This document shows, piece by piece, positions 10,701 through 21,800 of a DNA stretch of 29,899 nucleotides (position 1 is its first letter; each line of letters opens with the position of its first letter). This DNA comes from Phallusia fumigata (lineage: Eukaryota > Chordata > Ascidiacea > Phlebobranchia > Ascidiidae). The DNA lies in contig QXVZ01024621.1 in the NCBI GenBank assembly GCA_008931825.1, positions 1 to 29,899 on the forward strand. The letters are read 5' to 3'. The notes beneath the pieces are model-generated. The model had not been told where the DNA came from, ran no database searches, and worked only from the letters and a program-made list of their open reading frames with translations. The position numbers were made by a program, and so were the translations under genes.

Positions 10701-11590
10701 TACTGCAACTGCAGTTAAGGACATTCAAAGTACAATATCCACAAAAAAAGTTGTTATTTTGTCAGGGTACATAATAAGTTGCCTTGTTGACTTTAGATAT
10801 TTTTAACATTTTTTCAACCTTCGCACATGGTGACTACTTGTATGCTCCACACTGTACATCATGTGCAAATGTATACAATAGTTTTAGGCCTGGTAACATA
10901 TCATTATATATCGTACAGACAAATATTCCAGGAACTGAGCATTACATACTATAATGAAGTTGAAATAGAAAACAAACTGCTCACTTCGTTCTGTGCGGAG
11001 GGGTTTTAGTTTTAACTGATGTTTTCTGCTCGGAAAATGAGAAATCAGTTTATCGAAGGATTCGAGTTTTGTTTCACAAAGGTGGCAGTATTCTGGAAAA
11101 CAAAAAATTGATATTTTGCTTCTGATAAATTAAGGTCGAAATCAAATGTATTTCATATTGCAGTTCGGAACTTGACCAGTGAAACAAATTGCACAGGTCG
11201 ACTAAATGTTTAAACATAGCAAAGTCATTCAGTAAAAAATATTGAGGTCCGCTTGGTAACATGTTTGATACTGCAAATACGGCAAAGTATGCATTTAAAT
11301 AGGGCACAAACTTGCTACCAAATCTGAAAGTTAGTGCTATTAGGCCAGTCGACAGAGTATGGCATACATTAAATTAACAAATTTCCACACGTACAAGTAA
11401 ATCTTCATCACAATAAGGCTACTTTATGATGTTTAACCTCTCACACATTAAAATAAATTTGTATCTTACTTCCAACTTCTTTTCCGTTCAAGTTAAAGCC
11501 GGAAACTCCATAAGGTCCATGCTCAGTGAACCAGAAGTCCTTTGTAAAATCGTTTTCTTCACTTTCATACTGGGGTTCGAGAAACGACAT
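7794..11590 (-). CDS. Four-finger matrin/JAZ-type C2H2 zinc-finger protein (ZNF346/ZMAT/ZNF385-like)
   Basis: Seven exons: 11470-11590, 10985-11092, 10506-10630, 10042-10143, 9430-9565, 8583-8724, 7794-7947. All phases agree (888 nt, 295 residues plus TGA). All four fingers have the spacing C-x2-C-x12-H-x5-H: C43/C46/H59/H65, C100/C103/H116/H122, C166/C169/H182/H188 and C208/C211/H224/H230. Typical finger text is YCKLCKILFSSRSVAECHYS followed by GKKHAKKLK. Finger 2 is split between exons 3 and 4; the other three sit in single exons. The N-terminus (MSFLEPQYESEENDF) is acidic. The tail has basic clusters (DKRKMEE, GKKIKMDE) that could be a nuclear signal. Related proteins bind dsRNA and act in the nucleus or nucleolus. 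ZNF346 has four fingers and a similar length, but the exact orthologue (ZNF346, ZMAT3/4 or ZNF385) is open. Confidence 0.9.
7948..8582 (-). other. Zinc-finger gene intron 6, with a hAT-like right end
   Basis: The intron holds no exon in either direction that I can support. The piece 8479-8493 (AAGTTTGAGAACCAC) is, read on the minus strand, the familiar hAT-Charlie-type end GTGGTTCTCAAACTT. I did not find the matching other end. Confidence 0.4.
8725..9429 (-). other. Zinc-finger gene intron 5
   Basis: AT-rich intronic sequence. Plus-strand ORFs at 8974-9353 are hydrophobic and low in complexity, with no splice sites or family signal. Nothing else is supported. Confidence 0.6.
9566..10041 (-). 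other. Zinc-finger gene intron 4
   Basis: AT-rich intronic sequence in which I see no feature. Confidence 0.6.
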
Positions 11591-11598
11591 TGCCAAAC

Positions 11599-11600
11599 CT
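11599..11600 (-). promoter_or_regulatory. Possible trans-splice acceptor 8 nt before the zinc-finger ATG
   Basis: On the minus strand TTCTCCAG|GTTTGGCAATG puts an AG acceptor eight bases upstream of the start codon. Short 5' UTRs that begin at an AG are typical of spliced-leader trans-spliced ascidian mRNAs. No upstream exon was found that would make it an ordinary intron end. Confidence 0.3.
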
Positions 11601-11997
11601 GGAGAACTTCGAAATTTCCGAAACTAAACTTGCGCTGATTGCGACACGCATGACCGAACATCAAGTCGAAACCAACGAGCCGTGACGGCAAAATATTAGA
11701 AAATATATTTCAAGTATTTCAAGTGTAAAATTGTATCTTGTTATTTCCATAGATACTAGGGTTATTTTTACATTATTATGGACTTTATGACATAAAAATA
11801 ACATGACATTCATACCAATCTGCTTGACTATTTTCTTATTTGTCTGCAAAACAATTTAAAACTTGGGATTTTGATTCCCGCATATCTTTGGAGGTGTTAA
11901 GTGTAGGGGAGATAAAAATCTCATCTCATTACAGAGTTCAAATAGGTTCTGATCTAAAACCTTAACAAACAAAGATGCAAGTCCAACAGTGTCAAAC

Positions 11998-12003
11998 TTT
12001 AAT
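11998..12003 (-). terminator. CFAP43: Candidate polyadenylation signal ATTAAA for CFAP43
   Basis: ATTAAA on the minus strand lies about 110 bases past the TAA and is followed within 20-25 bases by a G/T-rich stretch (TGTTGGACTTG). No AATAAA was found closer. Confidence 0.45.
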
Positions 12004-12113
12004 TATAAATCTTGAAAGCACAAAGCGTAGAGTACAAAAATGTCGAAAAAATATTCATACATGAAAATAGCGATATGAAACTGTTGTTAAAAATTTTCAC
12101 AAGATTCCGAAAA

Positions 12114-15100
12114 TTATCTTTCGACTTGCACCAGGGCCGGAAAAGTTTTCATTCTTAGTCGTTCAACCTCAGCGCGAAGAACAGCGACTTCCTGAGCCTG
12201 AGCTTTGGCGAGATCCACCAATTTTCGACGTTGCACGATTCCCTTCAGCCGCTTGTCCGATGTGCTCTTCGCTCGCTCCGTCGCTAAATACAGAATAATT
12301 TGAGTTTTTAACGAACTGAGTCAAGCGACACACATAACTCGCGAGGTTGTGGGTTCTAATCCCGCCTCGTTTTTTTTGTTTTTCTGAGAAGGACTTTAAC
12401 CACGTCCCTCCAAGTCGAAATATAGTAACTGATTTCGTAGAAATAGAAAAAAACAGGGNTGCTCTTCGCTCGCTCCGTCGCTAAATACAGAATAATTTGA
12501 GTTTTTAACGAACTGAGTCAAGCGACACACATAACTCGCGAGGTTGTGGGTTCTAATCCCGCCTCGTTTTTTTTGTTTTTCTGAGAAGGACTTTAACCAC
12601 GTCCCTCCAAGTCGAAATATAGTAACTGATTTCGTAGAAATAGAAAAAAACAGGGACAATAGCGATGGCAAACTAATTCTAAACATCATTTCGCCCACAG
12701 AGAATAAATGTTAACAAAAATAAACAATACGACAGGAAATGTCATATCTGTTTCCAACTTTAGCTGTTTATATCAGTCAGATTCTCTGTCTTTAGGATAA
12801 AATCGGTTAAATTTTACAGAAACGATTTGATATAAGGCTAAAATTTGACTAAAAACGCGACTTTTTTAACGCATTGTAGGCTTGGGAGATAGTGTAACAA
12901 GTTTTTCGTGTATTCGGTGCCAATGACTGAAGGGCTGTAAAACGTATTCTCATATATAGGCCTAAATACAGTGGCGTATTACTGTTCGTTTGAAAGCAGT
13001 TTTAAAAGCTTTAGTTTCGCGGGGTTCGAACCCGGGACGATCCCGAGAACTAATCCCAATCAGTTTTTTTATGTTTGTATATGGGTCGAGCGCCTTAGTC
13101 CATTTGGCCAAACGTTACGGCATATTTTAGGGGCATAAGGTATATGAGGCACCCAAGTGAGCTTCTACACTACATGTATGTGAGCAACCAACCGTTAACA
13201 TTTGCAATATTCTTTCTCTCCGACACAGTGACGTGAAGTCCTTCGAGAACTTTGTCCAACTCTTTGTTTTCATGTTCCTTCAACCGAATAGTTCGCGACA
13301 AATGTTGAGTCTGTAAAATAAAAAAATATAACTCGAAAATTACTTAACTGGAACTGAGAACTTTTAAAATGGGGAAGCTGTCTTTTTATGAATTCGTAAA
13401 AAATGAAAAAAATCTTTTTAAAGTTAAAATCAGCACAAAATATAAAATAAGTTGCAGATATTTGCGGCCAGGATCCTACCAAACCTTGTTTGTTCCTTTT
13501 TTAAATCAAAGTGACTCAGCAAATATATCAAGAATTGAAAAAAGCATAAACTGGATTCCCCAAAATCCACACGAGCATTCAAACTTACTGTATCATTTTT
13601 CTGCGCCACATTTTTTTCGAGCTGTTTGTTTTGCAGTTTCAAGGTTTCTTCGAGCACTGACATCTGTTTCGCTTGTTTGCCAGATTGATTCTCCTCGTTC
13701 AAGAACTATTTCGAAAAATACAAATACAGTGTAATATTTATGTAATAGATGATTTGACCAACCCAAGATTCAGGGCAATTAATCCCAAAGCTGTCGTTGA
13801 TGAAACAATTTGGCAAATACCAATTGAAATACACTTTACTTTTGAGGGAATTCTCTACTGAATTATGCTTGTACAGCAGATATGCATCACTTAACTGACC
13901 CATATTTTTCTAGTTCCACAAAAACAGCAAGTTTAAAACGACCTGCGATTTTTTGGTTTTATTATACAGACGCACTATTTTCACAAAAAGCGGACATTTT
14001 CTAAAGAATATCAAAACGGCGACTAATTTATTGTTACGTCATCGTCATATGTGTGTGACGTCATAGCATAGGGAGCACCGAATATTACCATGGGTCGGTC
14101 GATGCAATTGCAGTTTTGGCTCACCGCTAGTGGCTACAATTTCCACCTGGCTACAAAAATAGACGTAATTTTGCGATAAAGTGTTTTCCAACAGGTTTCA
14201 CTTATGTCTACACCTCACAAATAAAAATTGCCTTACAAATAAAAATTCGAAATGACAATTAGCTTCATACTGTTCTCTTTGCAATTACCGTTTCAGCCAC
14301 TATGGGTGCGTGATATACAAGTCTCATCAAAACTATGCCGCAAACAATAAGTTTTGGGAAGCAGTGGTTTAATAGCTCTGTAGAATTTTGTTTTCTGCGC
14401 AACACTAACCGCCTGTAGGTCCTTGGTTAGTTTCAGCATCTGGATGTGGCGGGATTTATTGTTGAGATCTTCCATCTGCATCATCATCCTCTTCCGATCC
14501 CACTCCAGCTGGTGAATCCCTTTCTTAAAGTCCTTGCTCTCCGTCATCGCCGCTACTTTGCTCTCGCCAAGTCCCTGGTGCAAAAAATCACCAAAATCAG
14601 TTAAATTAAAAATGGGATTTTAAGCAAAATAAATTTGAATAAGATTTCAGATAGGGGTTTCATAACGCATATAAGGCAGTCTGTCGCAAAAACACCATAG
14701 TTGTGATAAAAATTCACGGTGTTCAACTTGGGTAGCAACGTCTCCTTGGGGTTAATGGGCCAGATCCTTGTTAAGGGGGACGGGTGTTTGGGCTTTTTAG
14801 GGTCTTGGGGCCGAAACCGACAACAGGGGAAGTCCCGCAATAATTTTTTTTTACAAAGTCCACGCTTAACATCTGGTACAAATTGTAAAACTAGTGTAAT
14901 CTTAATTTGTTTGAAAAGGCAACAGAGCTAGTTGACAAGTTTAGGCGCCCTCGTACAACTTACAAAAATAAATGGATATTATATGAGATATTTTTCAAAT
15001 AACATTGCATATAACATGGTGAAGTCAAGAAAAGAGCAAAGAGTAAAAATACAACTTATAAACGGTAAAGTTTGCAACAAATTTCAGAGAACAAACCCAA

Positions 15101-15825
15101 AACTTCCTACCCTGATTGTCCCATTCAAATCCTCTACAACACCTCTGTGAATCAGAATGCTGTCGGAATAATCGGAGATGAATGGTCCGCACGTTATTTC
15201 GACCCTGCCTTGCTTCAACAGAAACTGAACTTCAATGTTCAACATGTTTTTCATGATGTCCTCGTATAATCTGAACAGCAGCAAAACAATTGGAATAAGC
15301 AACAGAAAATAGACCAGAAGTTTTTAGTTCGGGCTTTTCAAACCAAAATCAAATATACTTTTCAATAAAATACCTTTTTATCTACGTCAATACTTTAAAT
15401 CTACTTTGTTTCAATACGATTATGACGTAACGATTACTTTGTTTGTTGCTTTGTGATGTCATCAATCTCCCGGGCAAGCGCCTCGTCCTCTTCCTGTCTA
15501 CGTTGCAGGTATTGCGTCATTTCCGCCAACGTCACAGCGCTTTGCTTCACGCGAATCTCACTCTCAACCTTGATGCGTCTGTAGCACATTATGACGTCAA
15601 TATTACAACACTGTGACGTCACAAACGCATAATATTTAAAACAGACGAGAAAAGTCGGACCTTGAGTGGCACAACCGTGACCACAAGTGGGCGTCGCAAC
15701 CCTCCGGCATGTTGACGTCACTGTCCAGTTCCTCCAGGGGGGGCAACGTGCCAACGCTTTCCCCCCCTGCAACGCTCCCCCCTTTCTCCCCGGGATGATC
15801 AGCGAGAGTTCGTTGCTTCTGTAAC
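12114..15825 (-). CDS. CFAP43: CFAP43 exons 27-33: conserved C-terminal coiled coil
   Basis: Exons: 15661-15825, 15438-15578, 15111-15270, 14410-14574, 13589-13705, 13193-13310, 12114-12283 (coding part, ends TAA). They encode residues 1199-1543. Recognisable family segments are MPEGCDAHLWSRLCHSR (exon 27), MLNIEVQFLLKQGRVE (exon 29), FKKGIHQLEWDRKRMMMQME (exon 30) and KLVDLAKAQAQEVAVLRAEV (exon 33). The end of exon 32 is fixed by phase at a GTTGGT donor, which is weaker than the others. The first 21 bases of exon 33 and its acceptor are duplicated just upstream (12460-12486) across an N, probably an assembly error. Confidence 0.92.
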
Positions 15826-18800
15826 CTGAAAATGTGGATTGATGAATGTTGGTTAATACAGTGGTTGCATGCAAAGCGGGTTCCCTAACCAACTTTGTGC
15901 AGTCAACCATAGCGCTTGTTGCATGCACCGTTTTTTACAATATTCACATAGTTACAGCCAAAATAATTTTATCAACTCACCTGGGTCTTCTGCGGAACAA
16001 CTTGTAGAGTTGATCAGCTAAAGAGAGAGGAACATCCGAAAAATCGCGTTTGAATCCCCGGTCCAACATTTTGTCTTCTGCCACCACACTGTCGTAAACT
16101 TCTCGGTATTCATCCACTAGACGGCGCACTTCCGCCTCTCGCTCAGCTGCCGAAATCTGGGCAAGGGTTTGTTGTTACGGCTGGGATTGGATAATTAGGA
16201 TTGGAGTGATTGGACAATAAACACGGGGTAAGTCACCAATTATTGAAAAAATCGAAAAATCAAATTAGAATTTATCCAACGAAGGTAGCTCGACGGTGGA
16301 CTCATTATGAGCATAACGCATTCAGGCGTTGTTCCGCCTCCCGAGGATAAAAATGAAAGAAACTTTCTCATTCGACGAACCTTTGCTGAACTCCTCACAG
16401 CTAGAGCGTAGTTGAGATTCGCTTCATGAGTCCGAAGTTCGTCATCCATCATGATGGAATGGGTCATCCGGAGTATTTTCAACTCCTCCTGGTCCACCAC
16501 CATGTCCACCTTCACTCTCCTGCATTACACGAACACCAGGTGTCGCACAAGAGCACAGATAATATGTGATAAATTAAAAAACTTCAAAACAATTAAAAAC
16601 TCTAGATTTTCGACCAACCAATACAGTTGACAACTTTTCCAGGGGTCCCAGTGGACATTAGTAAGTTATGGGCTTACTTTCCATACATTCTATTTGAATA
16701 AGAACTGATAATGCCATTATTGCCCACAATATTTCTTTGCGATTTCTCTGCCCACAATATTCGACAATCTCAGTAGGAGGGTACAAGCCAGTACTTGTGA
16801 ATAAAAACATTTCTAACGCTGTCGTCATCATCAGGAATATTTCACACACAAGTACTGGTTTGTACCTTCCTGTGGAGATTATTTAAAACCGTCCATTGTG
16901 TACTTAAATATTTGATAACTGCGGCAACAGATGAATCAGGAAAATAAATGTTTTGTTACTTGTTGAAAAGTTGTGCGAGGGATTCGTCGAACCCCGTCAT
17001 CCCATCGACGTTACTTTGCTGGAGTTTCTTCAACTCGTTTTCCAAGTTCTTGCGGTACTTCTCACGCTCATCCTGCAGGTCTGGATAAATCAACAGGCGG
17101 AGTTTTACTCTCAATTGGTTCAAAAAGAATAAAAAACATAACGTGAAGTAATATGATTGACAGCATACACGGAGGAATCCCCACCTTTCATCTTCTTCTC
17201 GTAATCTTTGATCTTCTTCTTGTCCTCGTCGCTCCAGTCCTTCTCCAACTTCTCCGTCATGCACTCCGGCGGGGGGATGTCCTGCACAGGTGACGTCATC
17301 GTTACGTCATCACGCCAAACGACTCTACATGTCGAACTGTGAACACCCCAAACTGCTCATTGATAAGAGCCGGGGTGTTAACAGTTGGAAACTTATTGAG
17401 GGATGAACTGGACTTTTGTATTTATTTAGCAGATAACCGTGATCTTACAATTTAAATTTGAAACCAATCCCCTTTAAACACGGATAAACACGCATTCCGT
17501 GGGATGTATTTGATTGGTGAAGTTTTTACACACCTGGGCGTTGGCGTTGGAAACAAATGGATTAGGGCGTTTAAAACTTAATAAATAAGAAAAAGTTGTT
17601 TCCAAACTTAACACTTTGTTTTGTGAGTTGCTTGACCTTAATTTTGTTGCAGATTAGAATTGAAATTTTCAAAGATGTTTGCAAAATGGGAAAACAGAAA
17701 CGGAAGCATAATTTTTTCCCCGTTTTAAACTTTAAAAAATGAGGTCTTATTATCCTTTTGGCAAATTTGTAATTTCCACCTCCCATCCAGACTACTGAAC
17801 ATCAGGTTATGACACATACATTGATATCACCTTAATCAATAAATAACAAAAACTTAAACAAAAGTTTCTAATTCTAGAAATTTAACACAAAGTTTCTAAA
17901 TTAACATACCAAAGCATGCATTACCTGCTTTAGCATATCCTCCTTCTTAACCTCCAAAACTCCTCCCATCATATCCACCAGCGCTCTCTCTCGTTTGTTA
18001 TCTCCTTTCGCAGCTGCCTTTCTCTCCTCCTCGACCCGCTCTTCTTCTTCTTTCTCTCGTTTCTGTTCCTCACTCAGCACGCGCTCTACTGTCACCTGGC
18101 GGATATTGAAAACTTGTTTTCTTAAATTTGCAGTTTGATAATTAAGGTTTAGGCGGGCGGGGGGATATTCAAAACCCTTATTTCAACTTCGTTTGCTTTC
18201 TCTGTGAAACCAATGCAAACCTTTATTTGATCTGTATGTTATGCTAAATATTGAAATTTTAAGAGGTAAAATGAAAAATTATCCCCAACATGCCTTGGTG
18301 GCTACTGCAGGTCGATGTCATTACTTTTTAATGTCTACGTGTGAAACAAACCAGGCTTACTCATACTTACAAATCATAGAAATCTTAACTTAACCAAACA
18401 CTTAGGAAAACTAACGAAATTTAAGGACTACCCAGTGAATTCAACTTTTGCGCACTTGAGAGAACAAAAGATTTTTTTCCAAATTTGTGTAACTGATAGA
18501 AAATATTTTGTTATTGAACCGACAACCTAACCTCTTTATCAGCGACCACAAATGCTTTTTCTGGCATCTCGTTTTCATCCAATGAGGGGTCGGTCACCAA
18601 ATCTGTCTCCATGTCAAGTTCCTGCAAGCGAAGAGTTTCCATTCAAACACAAACTTTGCTAAGTCACCACATACAAGAGGCAAGCAAAACAAAAATTATT
18701 TTAAAACAGAAATCATACCGCGAAATTTGGAGAATGTTTTTTACGTAATATTGTTTGTATTTATTTTTGTACGCTTGTAAATTACAGATTGATTTTCACG

Positions 18801-21800
18801 TTTTACATGGACTGATTCAAAATCTCATATCACGGTTTTTCACCACGAGGCAAACTAGCCCGAAATCACTGAAATTAAACACAGTCGTACAAATAGCCAG
18901 TTACCTTCATTATCTGCCGTATACGGACGTTGCGCTCCTTGATTCTGGTAATTTCTTGTTCCTTGTTGCGATAAACGTTGGAAAACGATTCGTTGAAAGC
19001 GTCCTTTATCCGCCGGATGGCGTCCTAGAGCGATACATACGTCACATTAACGCGTTTGCCTTGGTAACACATCTTGCTACATAGATTTGCTCGCTTAAAG
19101 CGGGTTTGCTAGCAATTTTTGTTCAATCAACCATAGCGTTGATATCGAAAACGATTTATGAAGCAACCTTGACGGTTGACTGCACAAGCATCGGTGGTAA
19201 ACCCGCTCAAAGCGTGCAACCGTGCCAGCGGTGGAACTCACTTTCAGCAAAACGATTTGCGAGAATTTTTCTTCCTTCGTGTGGAGTTCAAATTGCGAGT
19301 AGAAGTACTCGCTGTTCCCGGAGTAGTTGGGCCCGAGACTCCCGTGCAAGGATAACTGTCCTCCTGCTCCTCCTGCATCACCGGATGACCCCTCCTCTTC
19401 ATCATCGTCATCCTCTCCACCGCCTCCAGCGGCGGTTTTGCCGACTTCAACAACGCTTTTACGAACCTGGGCAGAAAAGTTTGACCGATGATGATGAGTT
19501 GCCGTCATATTCGCTTAAACCCAATGTAAAGTATTAAACTGATATTGAGGTTAGGATATGATTTTGGGGCAAAAACTCTCGGCACCACTGGTTTAAACCA
19601 AAACTTCCAACAATCTGATAGCAACATAATTTCGTTTCCGAACCGACGATAAATTTGCTGACTCACTGCGTTTGCCGCCATTTCGATCTTTCGCATCCGG
19701 GTCACTTTCTCGAGAAGTGCTGACTCAGCTGAGGTCACAGGCAGAGTGGGATAATTGCTGACCGACACATTTGCGTTGAACGCAGTGATCGCTCGACCTG
19801 TGACGTAACAAATCAATATGTGACGTCATATTCATTGCATGTAACGTCACAGTACGTCAAGATTAGTCAATGATATCCATAAACTGTAATAGAAATGTCT
19901 GCGAATATTTGGTACTGGAATCATATTAGGTAAGCTTTCATGCAGGCCAACGATAACGTCACACTCACATTTGAATTTACAGAACGTCAGCCTTGCAAGA
20001 GGCATTATACCGAATCATAGTCGGCCTTCCAAGCATTTCCATTCAGCAAGGCGTGGCGAGAAAAACACTAGCCTTTGGTTGAGTTCGTCTGCTCAGTTGG
20101 TAGAGCGCTTGCCCCGGATGTCGTGGGTTCGAATCCCACCGCAAACTAGATTTTTCTAGCCACGTCTTGCTGAATGGAAATGCTTGGAAGGCCGACTATG
20201 ATTCTGTATAACGCCTCTTGTAGGGCTGGCGTAATGTTATAACACTAAACAAATTTTTATTTTTCGCATGTTTGTGTCTGGCAGTGATACAGACCTTTGG
20301 TCACCATGTCGTCCCAACATTCCTTCTTTATGAGATAAGCGAGGTATCGTTGTGCCAAGTTCTCAAAGTAAATCTCCTCACGAACCTGCATACGTCACCA
20401 CAAGCAAAATATTTATCGAAAGCCAACTAACGTCGGGAATATAAAGGAGTAGTTCTTGAACCATGTGCCCCAAAATATTCGTTTTTAACTTAAACGTAAA
20501 AAACAGGAGAGACTTTTAAAGCTTGATGACGAAATGCGGATGCGCGTGACAACGCTATAACCTCGTTTTGGTTACTTAAAGCAGTCTCGACCATCACAAT
20601 AAAGTTGCAGAATAGATTTGTTTCAACAACTATTTGTTCTTGAAACCTTAAGTGTGTCTCGAAAAATAAGTAGTTTGTTGTTCTGTCGCAAGCTTGAAAC
20701 GTTTGACAAACATTGCTCCCAACGCTGCACTTCACTTCTATGAGTTGCATTTAAACACGGGTTAAGCTCTCTTTGTTTGTAAACATACAACTTTGGCATA
20801 AGCTGGAAATACATGTAGTTGCTTCGTTAATTTCATCGTGGTGAAGGGCAAAATTGGTAGTTAAAACAGTTTATTAACATGAAAACTCCTCCTCACCTCC
20901 TGAACTTCCCGATCCTGGTTATCCTGCATCCTCTTTTGCTCCTCTGTGTCGAGATTGTATTCATCATGCCGGAGTTGTTCGATGTCCGGAAGATTCTCGT
21001 TGTCCGCCATCATGCGGAGAATCTGCGGCGGTGCAAGTGTTAGACCCGGTGGTTGTGGGTTGAAACCCAGCCGTTTCCGTCAAGCACAACGGACTCATAC
21101 TTCCAACCACAAAACACAATCACTGGGAGGCGCTCGTTACATGACGTGGTAATGCTGTAAATCTCGATTGGTCTGAGGCGCTCGAGCCTTACACAAACCT
21201 GATAAACATTGGTCTTCGTGATCGGGGTTCGAACCCCGTGAAAAAAGGTTCGTGACAGATTTTTACTTTATTGGGGAAATTTGTTAAAAGTGCATTTCGG
21301 TGACAAACCACAGTGGCACCACTCACATTTTTCCTCATCCCCTTTATCTCCTTCCTCAACTCCCTCTTCACTTCGTCATACTTCGCGCTCTCCTCTTTCA
21401 CCGCCACAACCTCCCGCTCATCCAGCCAGGTTGCATCCAATGAGGGGGTGGGTGTCGGCGTCATCGTAATTTCGCTGGGAGCCCCCGTTATAGCTGGGTA
21501 ACAAAATTTGTGGTAACCCCAGTGGACCCAGGCAAATTATCTACATACAAAACGTCTGGAATTTTTCTCAATTGACGCTTGTTTTCGAGCTAAAAGACTA
21601 GCGAGCCGAAACAATTTGTTTTTAACTTTTTTACCGATTTCGTAAAACTTCTTAAACTTACGTCTCTCGTCCACTTCAGCGCCCCCTTGTGGTTCGTCAA
21701 CTTGGGATTGCGTGGATGAAGATCCTGCAAGACACAGTAGAAAAGGTGGGCTTTAAATTTGTTGGTTACTTCAAATTCAGAGCCAACAATCGCTTCACCG

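Larger units (their letters stand above)
11591..12113. other. Intergenic gap between CFAP43 and the zinc-finger gene
   Basis: This contains the CFAP43 3' UTR (from 12113 downward) and the promoter side of the zinc-finger gene. Both genes run on the minus strand with 523 bases between coding ends. Apart from the polyadenylation-signal candidate at 11998-12003 and the acceptor at 11599, I see no feature. Confidence 0.6.

Noticed and set aside
16687-16702. SL RNA gene
   Set aside because: The leader is followed by AAC and not by GT, and no snRNA-like 3' part was recognised.
16956-16958. TAA as the natural end of a shorter gene at exon 24
   Set aside because: The stop is part of an AA|GTAACA donor, and the next exons continue in frame with clear CFAP43 sequence.
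19095-19537. Long ORFs on both strands around 19.1-19.5 kb
   Set aside because: The minus frame is real only between 19242 and 19466 (exon 19); the plus-strand ORF is its shadow, rich in His, Arg and Leu from the acidic and Gly-rich exon.
20082-20147. Functional tRNA gene
   Set aside because: D and T arms are good, but the acceptor and anticodon stems do not pair.
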